Source of the DNA: Hyphomicrobium_A sp036559705
Lineage (GTDB): Bacteria; Pseudomonadota; Alphaproteobacteria; Rhizobiales; Hyphomicrobiaceae
NCBI GenBank assembly: GCA_036559705.1
Contig: DATBSP010000053.1
Coordinates: forward strand, 1 to 64,000
Direction: 5' to 3'
Length of the DNA: 64,000 nt
Under the pieces are notes generated by a model. That model had not been told where the DNA came from, made no database searches, and was given only the letters and a program-made list of their open reading frames with translations. Position 1 is the stretch's first letter. Every line of letters begins with the position of its first letter. The translations under genes and the position numbers were made by a program. Shown in pieces: positions 1 to 8,724 of the stretch.

Positions 1-380
<380 letters not shown>

Positions 381-564
381 TCTCATTAAGCAATGCTCAT
401 CGTAATGCCTTGTGCGGCAAGAGCGCGGTAACTCGCGCTGGTCGCTATGGCAGGGCGGCGTTTGCGCTTTGTGTCCTTAGGGATCCGAACGCGCTGCGTG
501 CGTCGCCTCGATGGGCGTAGGAATACAGAAAGACCAAAACCAGAAGTCATCTCACTTTTTCGCC

Positions 565-682
565 GACCTGGTGGCTATGGCGGAGTGGCTGCACCCGATC
601 CCATCCCGAACTCGGCCGTGAAACGCTCCAGCGCCAATGGTACTGCGTCTTAAGACGTGGGAGAGTAGGTCGTCGCCAGGTC
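565..682 (+). rRNA. rrf: 5S ribosomal RNA
   Basis: The 118-base segment starts with GACCTGGTGGCTATGGCGG and ends with its complement GTCGCCAGGTC, which closes helix I. The internal CCGATCCCATCCCGAACTCGG block is the universally conserved 5S loop. It is the last gene of the rRNA operon. No tRNA-Met follows it, although many rhizobial rRNA operons have one there; the initiator tRNA in this window is a separate gene about 12 kb away on the other strand. Confidence 0.96.
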
Positions 683-753
683 TGCAAAAAAGTGAGGTGC
701 TTCGGTTTCGAAGTCATCAGAAGTCATCATCCCCTCTTTACAATGTTCATCCG

Positions 754-787
754 AAAACCGCCCGGGCTTCTCGCCCGGGCGGTTTTT
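754..787 (+). terminator. rRNA operon terminator
   Basis: A GC-rich perfect stem (CCGCCCGGGC / GCCCGGGCGG) with a short TTCTC loop sits between an A run on the left and a T run on the right. It ends the rRNA operon. Because it has A and T runs on both sides, it can also stop the glycosyltransferase operon converging from the right. Confidence 0.9.
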
Positions 788-807
788 GTTTGTGCGGTGC
801 CCTACGC

Positions 808-1809
808 TCAGGCTTTGCCGAGCGGCGCAGCGAGGTGACGGGCGAGAAGCACCTCGTCGAACGAGCCGTCGGGCGCCCGCGTGATCCAGCCGTGCAGCGG
901 CCGATACTTCTGCGGGTCGTACAGCGTGATGCCCTCGTGCAGCACCCCGGCCGTGTAGCTGAAGGCGCCCTTCGACATCACGAGGATATCCGCCTCGACC
1001 AGCGCGCGATGCGTGTCGAGCGCCGGCTCATCGAGCCGCAGGTGCGCGCCGAGCTCGGCAAGGTCGGCGAACATCGTCGGCTCGCCTTGCGAGAAAATCT
1101 CGATGCGCAGCTCCGGCGGCTTCTGCCCCACCAGGGCTTTGAGCCGCGTCAGCGTGTGCACGAAAGTGGCGTTGGGCGTGAAATTCTTGGCGACCTTCTT
1201 GTTTCCCGCCGACACATCACCGCGCCGCATGTGAATGGCGAGGCGGATTTCGCCGGGCTGCTTCGGCCTCTGCTTGCCTTCCCAGAACTTGGCGCGCAGC
1301 TGCGGCAGCACGCGCTCCCAGGCGTCGTTGTCCCGATTGCAAAAGCGCAGATAGTGCTCGGTGGCGACGATCACCGGCTCCGCATGCGGCGCGAGCTTCA
1401 AACGATCGAGCGCCACCACCGGTGCCGTTTCGTCGTCGAGATGTCGCTCAAAGGCGCCGAGATTGAAGTACTCCTCCCAAGTGCGCGCCCACGTGGGCAT
1501 ATCCGTCTCGGCATGCTGGATCGAAGTGAATGGCCGGTGGATATACGGCAGCCCGTGCGCCTTGGCAAAACACAGCGCCGACATAGCCGCCTGCGCCTGC
1601 GATCCGGCGCCGTCGCCCTTGCCGGTCGCCATGATCGCGAAGTTGCGGCCGATGCGGCCCGAGCGCAGAGCGCGGTCGAAGCGGTCGACGTAAAAGGTCG
1701 CGTCGCTGCGCCGGGGCAGTCCGAGTGTTTCCTTCGCCGCCACCCATGCGGCGCGTGCGGCGTAGGCCAGATCATCCTTCACCGAGCGCGTATCGCCGGC
1801 ATCCGCCAT
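808..1809 (-). CDS. Fucosyltransferase-like glycosyltransferase
   Basis: The 333-residue protein resembles the GT11/GT23-type fucosyltransferase fold. It has a glycine-rich segment GDGAGSQAQAAMSA at about residues 65-78, a basic sugar-nucleotide motif IHMRRGDVS at 192-200, and a C-terminal acidic and serine region (ADILVMSKGAFSYTAGVL) in the position of the last nucleotide-sugar contact. The ATG at 1809 overlaps the stop of the upstream GT2 gene, so the two are co-translated; a TTG lies one codon earlier. It has no membrane segment and is probably cytoplasmic, adding a sugar to a surface polysaccharide. The substrate cannot be told from sequence, and the family assignment rests mainly on the HxRRGD motif. 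Confidence 0.6.
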   Translation of the reverse strand: MADAGDTRSVKDDLAYAARAAWVAAKETLGLPRRSDATFYVDRFDRALRSGRIGRNFAIMATGKGDGAGSQAQAAMSALCFAKAHGLPYIHRPFTSIQHAETDMPTWARTWEEYFNLGAFERHLDDETAPVVALDRLKLAPHAEPVIVATEHYLRFCNRDNDAWERVLPQLRAKFWEGKQRPKQPGEIRLAIHMRRGDVSAGNKKVAKNFTPNATFVHTLTRLKALVGQKPPELRIEIFSQGEPTMFADLAELGAHLRLDEPALDTHRALVEADILVMSKGAFSYTAGVLHEGITLYDPQKYRPLHGWITRAPDGSFDEVLLARHLAAPLGKA

Positions 1810-2567
1810 CAAACGCGCGCCTCCCGCTGCTGCCGCGCGATTTTCAACAGCCGCCGCCAGCGTGCGCGGGCGATCTCGTGCGTAATGCGCAAGCCCGTAA
1901 GGCCGCCAGTCCAGTTGCGCCGCATGATGTAGTAGCGAAAGAACAGGATCGGATATTCGAATGGCAGACGCGCCAGCACATACCAGCGCGGCTTCTTGAG
2001 CTCCTTCGCCTGCAGGTCGGTGTAGCTCTCGAGCTTGCTGCGCACGTGGCCCAGTGAGCGCCAGGAGTAGTGCCAGGCGGCGCCGCGCAGTTGGCCGACG
2101 GGGAAGTCCTTGGTGTCGACCGTGTCGTGCACGCGACTTTCACGGAAGCGCACGCTGCGGCGATCGTAAAGGCGCACGTAGTTGTGGTAATCGGCCCACA
2201 GCCGCGGCTTGTCGTGCCCGGGATAGACCGTGACCTGCCGGAAGCGATAGGCCGGCAACAGCCCGGCGGGCGCGCGCATCAGCGCTGCGATCTCGCGGGC
2301 GAGCTCCGGCGTCAGCACCTCGTCGGCATCGAGGTTGAGGATCCAATCGCAGGAGGCGCACTCTTCGGCGAAGCGCTTCTGTGGCCCATAGCCGTCCCAC
2401 GCCTTGAAAAAGACCTTGGCGCCGAGAACTTCCGCCTTGGCCACCGTGTCGTCGGTCGATCCGCAGTCGACGACGATGACCTCTTCGACGATGCCGCGCG
2501 CTGCGACGATGCAGCGCTCGATGCGGTCGCCCTCGTTGTGAGCAATGATGCAGCAGCTCAAGCCCAT
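1809..2567 (-). CDS. Glycosyltransferase family 2 (WaaE/KdtX-like)
   Basis: The 252-residue protein is a GT-A fold inverting glycosyltransferase. It begins with the nucleotide-binding strand LSCCIIAHNEGDRIERCI (residues 3-20), followed by VVDCGSTDDT (33-41) and the DxD-type motif NLDADEVLTPEL (78-89). The overall pattern and length match the WaaE/KdtX lipopolysaccharide-core beta-glucosyltransferase family. It overlaps the next gene by the ATGA type of junction, so it belongs to the same operon. It probably acts at the cytoplasmic face of the inner membrane on core oligosaccharide or another surface glycan; the acceptor is unknown. Confidence 0.8.
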   Translation of the reverse strand: MGLSCCIIAHNEGDRIERCIVAARGIVEEVIVVDCGSTDDTVAKAEVLGAKVFFKAWDGYGPQKRFAEECASCDWILNLDADEVLTPELAREIAALMRAPAGLLPAYRFRQVTVYPGHDKPRLWADYHNYVRLYDRRSVRFRESRVHDTVDTKDFPVGQLRGAAWHYSWRSLGHVRSKLESYTDLQAKELKKPRWYVLARLPFEYPILFFRYYIMRRNWTGGLTGLRITHEIARARWRRLLKIARQQREARV

Positions 2568-2581
2568 TCAGCCCGCCCCGC

Positions 2582-3322
2582 TCAACTCGGGCGCCCTCCC
2601 GTCAGCAGTGGCAGCCGCTTCGTTATCGAGCGCTTGAGGCGCGCCAGAAGCGTCTTGGCGCGCTTCGGTTGGAATGGGTCGGGCGCGTGGCGATCGTCGC
2701 CGATATGATCCGCAATGCCGGGCGCGACCATGGCGATTCGCATGTCGCGCCCTTTCAGGAACACGCTGAGATTCTCCTCGGTGACAAATTTGGCGAAAGG
2801 GCCGACCTCGCGCCACAGCGACAGGCGCGCCACCGAAGGATTGAAGGAATACGAGAACCACTTGGGATGCGCATCGACATCCCAGACGAGGTAGTCGATA
2901 CCGCCGTGCTGCTCGCGGCGTGCGCCCTTTTGGAAGCGCGGCTCGTAGACGCGATGCGCAATGCAAACGACGGAAATGTCAGGGCGCGCTTCCATGAACG
3001 CGGTGACGCGGTCAAGATCGAGGCTGCGCGAAAAGCCCCAGTCGTCCTCGAGGTGCAACACGTAGGGCGTGCTGAGCTCAGCGTAGTGCGTATCGATGGA
3101 GCGCATCTGACCGAGCTTCGGCAAGTTGACGCGTACATCGGCGACGGGGAAGTCGCGCATGAAACTTGCCGAGGCCGCGGTGTTCTCGGAATCTTCGGCG
3201 ATCAGGATCCGTTCAACGTCGAAGCGGCGCTGGAACGAGGCCACCGTCTCACCGAGCAGGTCGAAGCGGCCGCAGCTCGTCAGGAACGTTGAGAACTTAT
3301 TGGGATCGACTCTGAATTTCAT
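2582..3322 (-). CDS. Putative glycosyltransferase-like protein
   Basis: The 246-residue product starts FSTFLTSCGRFDLLGETVASF, the usual beginning of GT-A proteins, and has LHLEDDWGFS at about residue 87, which reads as a DxD-like metal and nucleotide site. The C terminus is basic. The ATG at 3322 was chosen; a GTG at 3355, right after the ubiB stop, is an alternative and would add 11 residues. It lies between ubiB and two glycosyltransferases on the same strand, with short gaps, so all may be one transcript. The substrate is unknown. Confidence 0.6.
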   Translation of the reverse strand: MKFRVDPNKFSTFLTSCGRFDLLGETVASFQRRFDVERILIAEDSENTAASASFMRDFPVADVRVNLPKLGQMRSIDTHYAELSTPYVLHLEDDWGFSRSLDLDRVTAFMEARPDISVVCIAHRVYEPRFQKGARREQHGGIDYLVWDVDAHPKWFSYSFNPSVARLSLWREVGPFAKFVTEENLSVFLKGRDMRIAMVAPGIADHIGDDRHAPDPFQPKRAKTLLARLKRSITKRLPLLTGGRPS

Positions 3323-3357
3323 TGGGCTCGGCGCTAGACGTTTGCGGCGCTCCACGC

Positions 3358-4953
3358 CTAGAGCCTCAGCTGGGTGAAGGCAAGTATGGCGAGACTAATG
3401 GCGCCGATCCACAATGCAAGGCGTCCCCAGCGGGTGCGCCGCCCCTCCTCGTAGGCGATCTGCCGCACCGTCTCGTCGTCAAGGCGGAGACCGTTGCGTG
3501 CCATGTCATGCAGTGCAAGGGCCGTCTGCTGTCCCTGAGTGAGGAGGGCGGGCAGGTCGGCGATGATCTTGCCTATGGCCGAGGCGCCTTCGCCCGCTTC
3601 GCGCAACCGGCCGAGCGGGCCGAGGTTATCCTCGATCCACTTGCGCGCCACCGGCTCGGCGGCGATCCACATGTTGAGGCCGGGGTCGAGACCGCGCGCG
3701 ACGCCCTCGACGACGACCATGGTCTTCTGCAGCAGGATAAGCTCGGGGCGCGTCTGCATGTCGAAGACGTCGGTGTAGGCAAAAAGCTGGCCGAGCAAGT
3801 CGGCCATGGAGATATCCTCGGCCGTGCGTCCATGGATCGGCTCACCGATGGCGCGCAACGCCTGCGCGAACACTTCGACCGGGTGATGTGGCGGCACGTA
3901 GCCCGCCCAGAAGTGCACCTCCGCGGCGCGCTTATAGTCGCGCGTGATGAGGCCGAAGAGAATCTCGGCGAGGAAGCGCTGCTCCTTCATCCCGAGTCGG
4001 CCCATGATGCCGAAGTCGACGGCAACGAGGCGTCCCGTGTGATCGACGAACAGGTTGCCTTGGTGCATGTCGGCGTGGAAGAAGCCATCGCGCATAGCGT
4101 GCTTCAAGAACGTGCGCATCACCGTGAGACCGAGTGCCTTGCGGTCGAGATTAGCGGCGGCGACGCGGTCGTGATCCGAGAGCGGGATGCCGTCGATCCA
4201 TTCGACGGTGAGGACGCGGCGCGCGGTGCGCTGCCAGTCGACCTCGGGCACGCGGAAGTCATCATCGCCCGCTGTGTTCTCGGCCATCTCGGAGATGGCA
4301 GCGGCCTCGAGGCGCAGGTCCATCTCCAGCTCGGTCGACGCTTTCAGCGTGTCGACGACGGCGACAGGCTTCAAACGCCGCGTTGGCGGATGCAGACGCT
4401 CGATGAGGCGGGCGGCGAAGTAATAGCTGTCGAGGTCGCGGCGGAACTGCTTCTCGATACCGGGGCGCAAGATCTTCACGGCAACCTCGCGCCGGCGGCC
4501 GTTGGCGTCGATGACGGCCGCCTTATGCACTTGGGCGATGGAGGCGGCGGCCACGGCAGGGCCGAACTCGGCGAAGTGATCATCGAGCTTCCCGCCGAGC
4601 GCTTCCTCGACGGCACGGCGGGCCTCCGCCATGGAGAACGGCGGTAAATTATCCTGCAACAGCGCCAGCTCGCCGGCGAGCTTGGGGCCGATGACATCGG
4701 CGCGCGTCGCCAGGAACTGGCCGAGCTTGATATAGCTGGGGCCGAGGCTGGTCAGGGCACCCGAAAGCCGCGTCTCGCGCGTCTCGCCGAGGCGGAACGG
4801 CGCTGCCACAAGGCGGATTGGGGCCGTTACAATGCGGGCGAGGCGTAGTGGGAGCGGCACCGGAGTGCCTGCCGGTACGAAGCGGACGCCGTGCTGCGCG
4901 AGCACGAGACCGGCCCTGGCGAGCCGCAGAAAGTTGGTGATCGATCCGGCCAT
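3358..4953 (-). CDS. ubiB: UbiB family protein (ubiquinone biosynthesis)
   Basis: UbiB is an atypical kinase/ATPase of the ABC1/ADCK family needed for coenzyme Q biosynthesis, thought to help extract or deliver membrane-bound quinone precursors. The 531-residue protein has the family KxGQ motif (IKLGQFLATR, about 75-84), an alanine-rich AAASIAQVH loop in place of the usual glycine-rich loop (136-144), the invariant lysine in VAVKILRPG (about 160), HADMHQGNLF and the metal-binding VAVDFGIMG. Two hydrophobic segments at the extreme C terminus, ending LAILAFTQLRL, anchor it in the membrane. The ATG at 4953 gives the usual family length; the open frame continues 69 codons upstream without family-like sequence. 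Confidence 0.93.
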   Translation of the reverse strand: MAGSITNFLRLARAGLVLAQHGVRFVPAGTPVPLPLRLARIVTAPIRLVAAPFRLGETRETRLSGALTSLGPSYIKLGQFLATRADVIGPKLAGELALLQDNLPPFSMAEARRAVEEALGGKLDDHFAEFGPAVAAASIAQVHKAAVIDANGRRREVAVKILRPGIEKQFRRDLDSYYFAARLIERLHPPTRRLKPVAVVDTLKASTELEMDLRLEAAAISEMAENTAGDDDFRVPEVDWQRTARRVLTVEWIDGIPLSDHDRVAAANLDRKALGLTVMRTFLKHAMRDGFFHADMHQGNLFVDHTGRLVAVDFGIMGRLGMKEQRFLAEILFGLITRDYKRAAEVHFWAGYVPPHHPVEVFAQALRAIGEPIHGRTAEDISMADLLGQLFAYTDVFDMQTRPELILLQKTMVVVEGVARGLDPGLNMWIAAEPVARKWIEDNLGPLGRLREAGEGASAIGKIIADLPALLTQGQQTALALHDMARNGLRLDDETVRQIAYEEGRRTRWGRLALWIGAISLAILAFTQLRL

Positions 4954-5218
4954 CGGCGCGGCTTCATCCTTAAAGTTGTTGGCCGATCGGCTACCCGGCA
5001 GATTGCGCCGAAGGCCTATCGGGTCAAGGATCATATGCGCGGAGGGTTTCGAGGTCGCGACCGCGAACGTGATGCTGCAACTCGAAGCGGCGACGGCTGA
5101 ACATCCGACGGCGGCGGGAGGGCTATTTAGCGAGTTTCGGGGGCATACTTCGCGTAACATGCACCGGCATGGTGAATACGGCGCATAGGATGACTATTCC
5201 GCACCGGAGGAGGCAGTT

Positions 5219-5881
5219 TTGCCGACCGGCATTCTGATCGTCGACGACCATCCGCTCTTTGTCGAAGCTCTGGAGCTGGTGATTCAGGGCACGTTTCCCA
5301 ACGCTGCCGTAGCGAAAGCGACGTCGATCGATTCGGCGCGCGCGGTCCTCGACAAACACGGCTCGATCGATCTAGTGCTGCTCGACCTGTCGATGCCGGG
5401 AACGCGCGGTCTCGAAGGTGTCATCGAGTTGCGCACGCGCTACCCCAAGCTGCCGATCGTCGTCGTCTCCGCGCTCGAGGACGCGCGCATCATCCACGAG
5501 GTGATGCAGTGCGGCGCCGCCGGCTTCATCTCAAAGTCGACGCGCGGCCCCGACTTGGGGCGCGCACTCGAGGACGTGATGTCCGGCTCGGTGGTGCTGC
5601 CGAAAGGCTATCAGCCGCCGGCTACCGGCGCCTCCGGCGCGTCGGATCTGGCCTCGCGTATCGCTACGCTGACGCCGCAGCAGGTGCGGGTGCTGCACAT
5701 GCTGCGCTTGGGGCGGCTGAATAAGCAGATCGCCTTCGACCTTGGGGTCGGCGAGACGACAGTCAAAGCGCACGTCTCCGAGATCTTGCGCAAGCTCAAG
5801 GTGGCATCGCGCACACAGGCGGTGATCGAAGCTTCGAAGATAGATTTCGATTCGATCCTCGGCGGCCAGCGCGACGACTAG
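5219..5881 (+). CDS. LuxR-family response regulator
   Basis: The 220-residue regulator has an N-terminal receiver domain (ILIVDDHPLF near the start, phosphoacceptor Asp56 in LLDLSMPG, the switch lysine in FISKSTRG) and a C-terminal LuxR/NarL helix-turn-helix (LTPQQVRVLHMLRLGRLNKQ onward, about 150-210). The start is TTG: GGAGGAGG sits six bases upstream at 5206-5213, which decides it. Its stop overlaps, tail to tail, with the hybrid histidine kinase on the other strand. It is the likely output of that kinase and resembles the AgmR/ErdR-type regulators that accompany FIST/kinase pairs. Target genes are not evident. Confidence 0.92.
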   Translation: MPTGILIVDDHPLFVEALELVIQGTFPNAAVAKATSIDSARAVLDKHGSIDLVLLDLSMPGTRGLEGVIELRTRYPKLPIVVVSALEDARIIHEVMQCGAAGFISKSTRGPDLGRALEDVMSGSVVLPKGYQPPATGASGASDLASRIATLTPQQVRVLHMLRLGRLNKQIAFDLGVGETTVKAHVSEILRKLKVASRTQAVIEASKIDFDSILGGQRDD

Positions 5882-7269
5882 CCGGCTGCCGGCTGCGCCG
5901 CGCGGGCGAGCAGGTGCAGCATCAGGGCGCGCAACTCCGCCGGCTTCACCGGTTTCAGGAGAAGCTCGCAATCGAGCTCGCGAGCCGCATCGGCGATGGC
6001 CGGATTACGGTCGGCCGTAATGACGATGGCGGGAATGGCGACGCCGGCTTCAAGGCGCAGCGCGTGAACGCAGTCAAGGCCGTTGCGACCCTCATCCAGG
6101 TGATAGTCGGCGAGAATGATGTCGGGTCGAAAGTCGTCGACATCGGTGCGCGCCGCAAGGTCTGCGAGGCTGCGCCATGAGCGTGTGTCGCATTCCCAAC
6201 GCTCGAGCAACCCCTGCAGGGCATCGAGCACCGTCGAGTCGTTGTCGATCACCGCGACCTTGGCGCCGGTGAGTGCCGAGACGCTGAAATTGAGCGCCCC
6301 CGGCGCGATGCTCGAGGCGTTGGCGGCGTTGGCGGCGCGCGGCGCGCTGAGCGAGAAGCGCGTACCATGGCCGACGCGCGAGCACAGGTCGAGCGGATGC
6401 CCGAGCGCCTCGGCCATGCGCTGCACAATCGACAGGCCGAGGCCGAAGCCGCCGATGGCTGGGCGATCCGATGCCGGTCCGCGCTGAAACTCCTCGAAGA
6501 TCATCTCGCGGTCCGCCTCGCCGATACCCGGACCGGTGTCCCATACCTCGACGCGCACGTCGGGGCCGCGGCGTCGCGCCAGCAGCCTGATACCGCCCCT
6601 CTCCGTGTACTGGACCGCGTTGACCAAAAGGTTCTGCAGGATGCGGCGGAGCATCAGCGGATCGGAGACGACGGCAAGGTCTGTGGGGCGCCAGGTCAGC
6701 GACAGGCCCTTCGTCCGCGCCTGCGGCTCAAGGTCGAGAATGATCGAGGCGAACAGCTCGTCGAGCGCCACCGGCCGCAGGGTTGGCGTCACGACACCCG
6801 CCTCGAGTTTAGAAATGTCGAGGATCGACTTCAGCAGCTCCTCGATCGTCGTCAGTGCGTGCTCGATGCGCTCGGCGATGCGACGTTGGTGTTCGTTGCC
6901 GTTCGGCTCGGCGAGTGCGCTGGCCGAAAGGCGGGCGGCGTGCAGCGGCTGCAACAGGTCGTGGCCGACGGCGGTGAAGAAGCGTGTCTTGAAGCGGTTG
7001 GCGCGCTCGGAAGCATCGCGTGCGCTCGACAGCTCGTCGTTGGTGCGCTCGAGGCGCGCTAGCGCATGCGTCACCTCCTCGGTGCGCATGCGCACTTGGC
7101 CTTCGAGGGTGATGGCCGTCTGAAACAGCGAGTATGCGTTGGCCTGCTGGTCCATCGATCGCTCGACGCGCTGCATGAGAGCGGCGTTGATCTTCTGCAG
7201 CTTGAGGATGCGGCGTTCCAGATCCTCGGGGGTTGGGCCGAGCGGATGCAGGTCGAACAGCGAATCCAC
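5878..7269 (-). CDS. Soluble hybrid histidine kinase (NahK-like)
   Basis: The 463-residue kinase has no membrane segment. It begins with a coiled coil (residues 15-95), then HisKA with phosphoacceptor His103 in VGHDLLQPLHAARLSAS, a HATPase domain (N box LQNLLVNAVQYT 211-222, G1 box DTGPGIGE, G2 box GGFGLGLS) and a C-terminal receiver with Asp388 in ILADYHLDEG. This matches the cytosolic hybrid kinases of the NahK/ErcS' type, which take their input from a partner protein. The partner is probably the FIST protein encoded 165 bp upstream on the same strand. The GTG start at 7269 is preceded by a weak GGGA. Confidence 0.9.
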   Translation of the reverse strand: MDSLFDLHPLGPTPEDLERRILKLQKINAALMQRVERSMDQQANAYSLFQTAITLEGQVRMRTEEVTHALARLERTNDELSSARDASERANRFKTRFFTAVGHDLLQPLHAARLSASALAEPNGNEHQRRIAERIEHALTTIEELLKSILDISKLEAGVVTPTLRPVALDELFASIILDLEPQARTKGLSLTWRPTDLAVVSDPLMLRRILQNLLVNAVQYTERGGIRLLARRRGPDVRVEVWDTGPGIGEADREMIFEEFQRGPASDRPAIGGFGLGLSIVQRMAEALGHPLDLCSRVGHGTRFSLSAPRAANAANASSIAPGALNFSVSALTGAKVAVIDNDSTVLDALQGLLERWECDTRSWRSLADLAARTDVDDFRPDIILADYHLDEGRNGLDCVHALRLEAGVAIPAIVITADRNPAIADAARELDCELLLKPVKPAELRALMLHLLARAAQPAAG

Positions 7270-7434
7270 GGCTAGTGTCCCGCTTCTGAAGTTCGCCGAA
7301 CCTCGATGCTAGGGCCCCGAGCGAACTTCGGAAACAAAAGAAACACTAGAATCATAGCTTTGCTACTGTGATTCAGATCGAGGAATTCGCTCTGAAGCAT
7401 GCAACTGGCGTTGGCGAATTTCTCAATCATCACA

Positions 7435-8598
7435 CTATGCCTCCGTCGTGCGCTGCCCGAAGGCGATGCCGGTGAGCGTCTGATTGAGGTGCATGGCGTT
7501 GTACTGTTCGCCATAGGTGTGGAAGCCGGCGACCGAGTATTTCCTATACAGCTCGTCCATCTGATGGCGGATCTGATGCGTCTCGGCATCAAGCCGCCGC
7601 AGGATGCAATCGAACCCCACGACGAGGTCGACCCCGCCGAGCACGCTGTCGAGCTCCTCGAACATGCTCGTCGTGGCGCTGAGCATGTCGCGCGGGCGGG
7701 CCACGGTGAACACCAGGCCCTCGTCGATGGCGCAGAAGAACGACAGGCTCCCGTCGGGGTTCATGTTGCGGATAGAGCGGCAGTAGTAGTCGCCGCCAAC
7801 CTTAACGACGAGCGGATAGGACGCGAAGCTGAACGGCCCGAGGTCGTCGGGCAACAGGCCGATGGCGGAGGCGTACTCACGCGCGGCCGGCTCGGCGTTG
7901 AGTTCATGGACGATACGGTTTTCGGTATCGGCGGCGGTGACGACGAGCTTGATGCCGGTCGGCTCGAAGTTCTGCGTTTTGAACACTCGGAACGGATAAT
8001 CGGTCTCGATCATCATCAGGATGGCGGCGCGCTGCGCGACCTCGCCGTTATGGATCATGACCGTGCGCTTGAAACAGATGCCGTCGCCGGCCGAGCCACC
8101 GATGAGCTCGATGTCGTCGATCTCCCAGTGGATCGCCGCGACGATGTTCTCCTCGGCGTTCGATAGTCCGTCGACAAGCAACATCGCGAACACATTTTTC
8201 GGCTGTAGGCGCTCCGTTGGCGGGGACACCTGTCCCCTCAACCGGCGCGCAGCGTCCGTTGCCCGCTCGACGCCGAAGCGGTCGATGTCGGTGATAAGCT
8301 CGCTGTGAACGCGAAAGCCTTCAGACGGGAAGGCTATGAGAACAAGGCCGCCCTGCATCATGCCGGATGGGCCGATCTCCCCGGCCGTCGAGCAGCCGGA
8401 GACGGGAACGCCGGGGAAAGCCTCGCTCAGCGCGTCCGCCAGCACGCCGGCGTCGTGATCGATGCCGAAGAACGCGACAATGTGCTGGGAGTCGCTGTGC
8501 ATCTCGGCCTTGAGTTCGCGCACAGCTTCGCGCGTTGCCGAAAGGGTGCTCGCCGCGACGCGGATGCCGCAATTGCTCAGCGTGGAGTGAGACGCCAC
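7435..8598 (-). CDS. FIST-domain signal protein (NosP-like)
   Basis: The 387-residue protein is a full-length FIST N plus FIST C protein. The N-terminal half contains IVAFFGIDHDAGVLADAL and VSGCSTAGEIGPSGM, which is the FIST_N signature; the C-terminal half has PLVVKVGGDYYCRSIRNMNP and GLVFTVARPRDM. FIST proteins bind small ligands; in Pseudomonas and Vibrio the FIST protein NosP binds haem, senses nitric oxide and inhibits the neighbouring kinase NahK. The same order, FIST then hybrid kinase, is seen here. The GTG start at 8598 has GGAGGAAG eight bases upstream. Haem binding and nitric-oxide sensing are inferred from context, not shown by sequence. Confidence 0.88.
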   Translation of the reverse strand: MASHSTLSNCGIRVAASTLSATREAVRELKAEMHSDSQHIVAFFGIDHDAGVLADALSEAFPGVPVSGCSTAGEIGPSGMMQGGLVLIAFPSEGFRVHSELITDIDRFGVERATDAARRLRGQVSPPTERLQPKNVFAMLLVDGLSNAEENIVAAIHWEIDDIELIGGSAGDGICFKRTVMIHNGEVAQRAAILMMIETDYPFRVFKTQNFEPTGIKLVVTAADTENRIVHELNAEPAAREYASAIGLLPDDLGPFSFASYPLVVKVGGDYYCRSIRNMNPDGSLSFFCAIDEGLVFTVARPRDMLSATTSMFEELDSVLGGVDLVVGFDCILRRLDAETHQIRHQMDELYRKYSVAGFHTYGEQYNAMHLNQTLTGIAFGQRTTEA

Positions 8599-8724
8599 GG
8601 TCGCTTCCTCCGCTCCAACGGGCTTATGTTAGGGTTTTGGGTGCCCGGAAGCTTGCTGCTGAAATTGCCACAGGCGGAAAGCCGCGGCAAATCGTGGGCT
8701 TGGCCGAGTTCGAGAACGAGGCCG

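Noticed and set aside
637..1932. 431-residue open frame on the plus strand
   Set aside because: It runs antisense through the glycosyltransferase genes, crosses the rRNA terminator and has the arginine-rich composition of a shadow frame in GC-rich DNA.
3322..4647. 441-residue open frame on the plus strand
   Set aside because: It is antisense to ubiB, whose motifs are clear; no motif or ribosome-binding site is seen.
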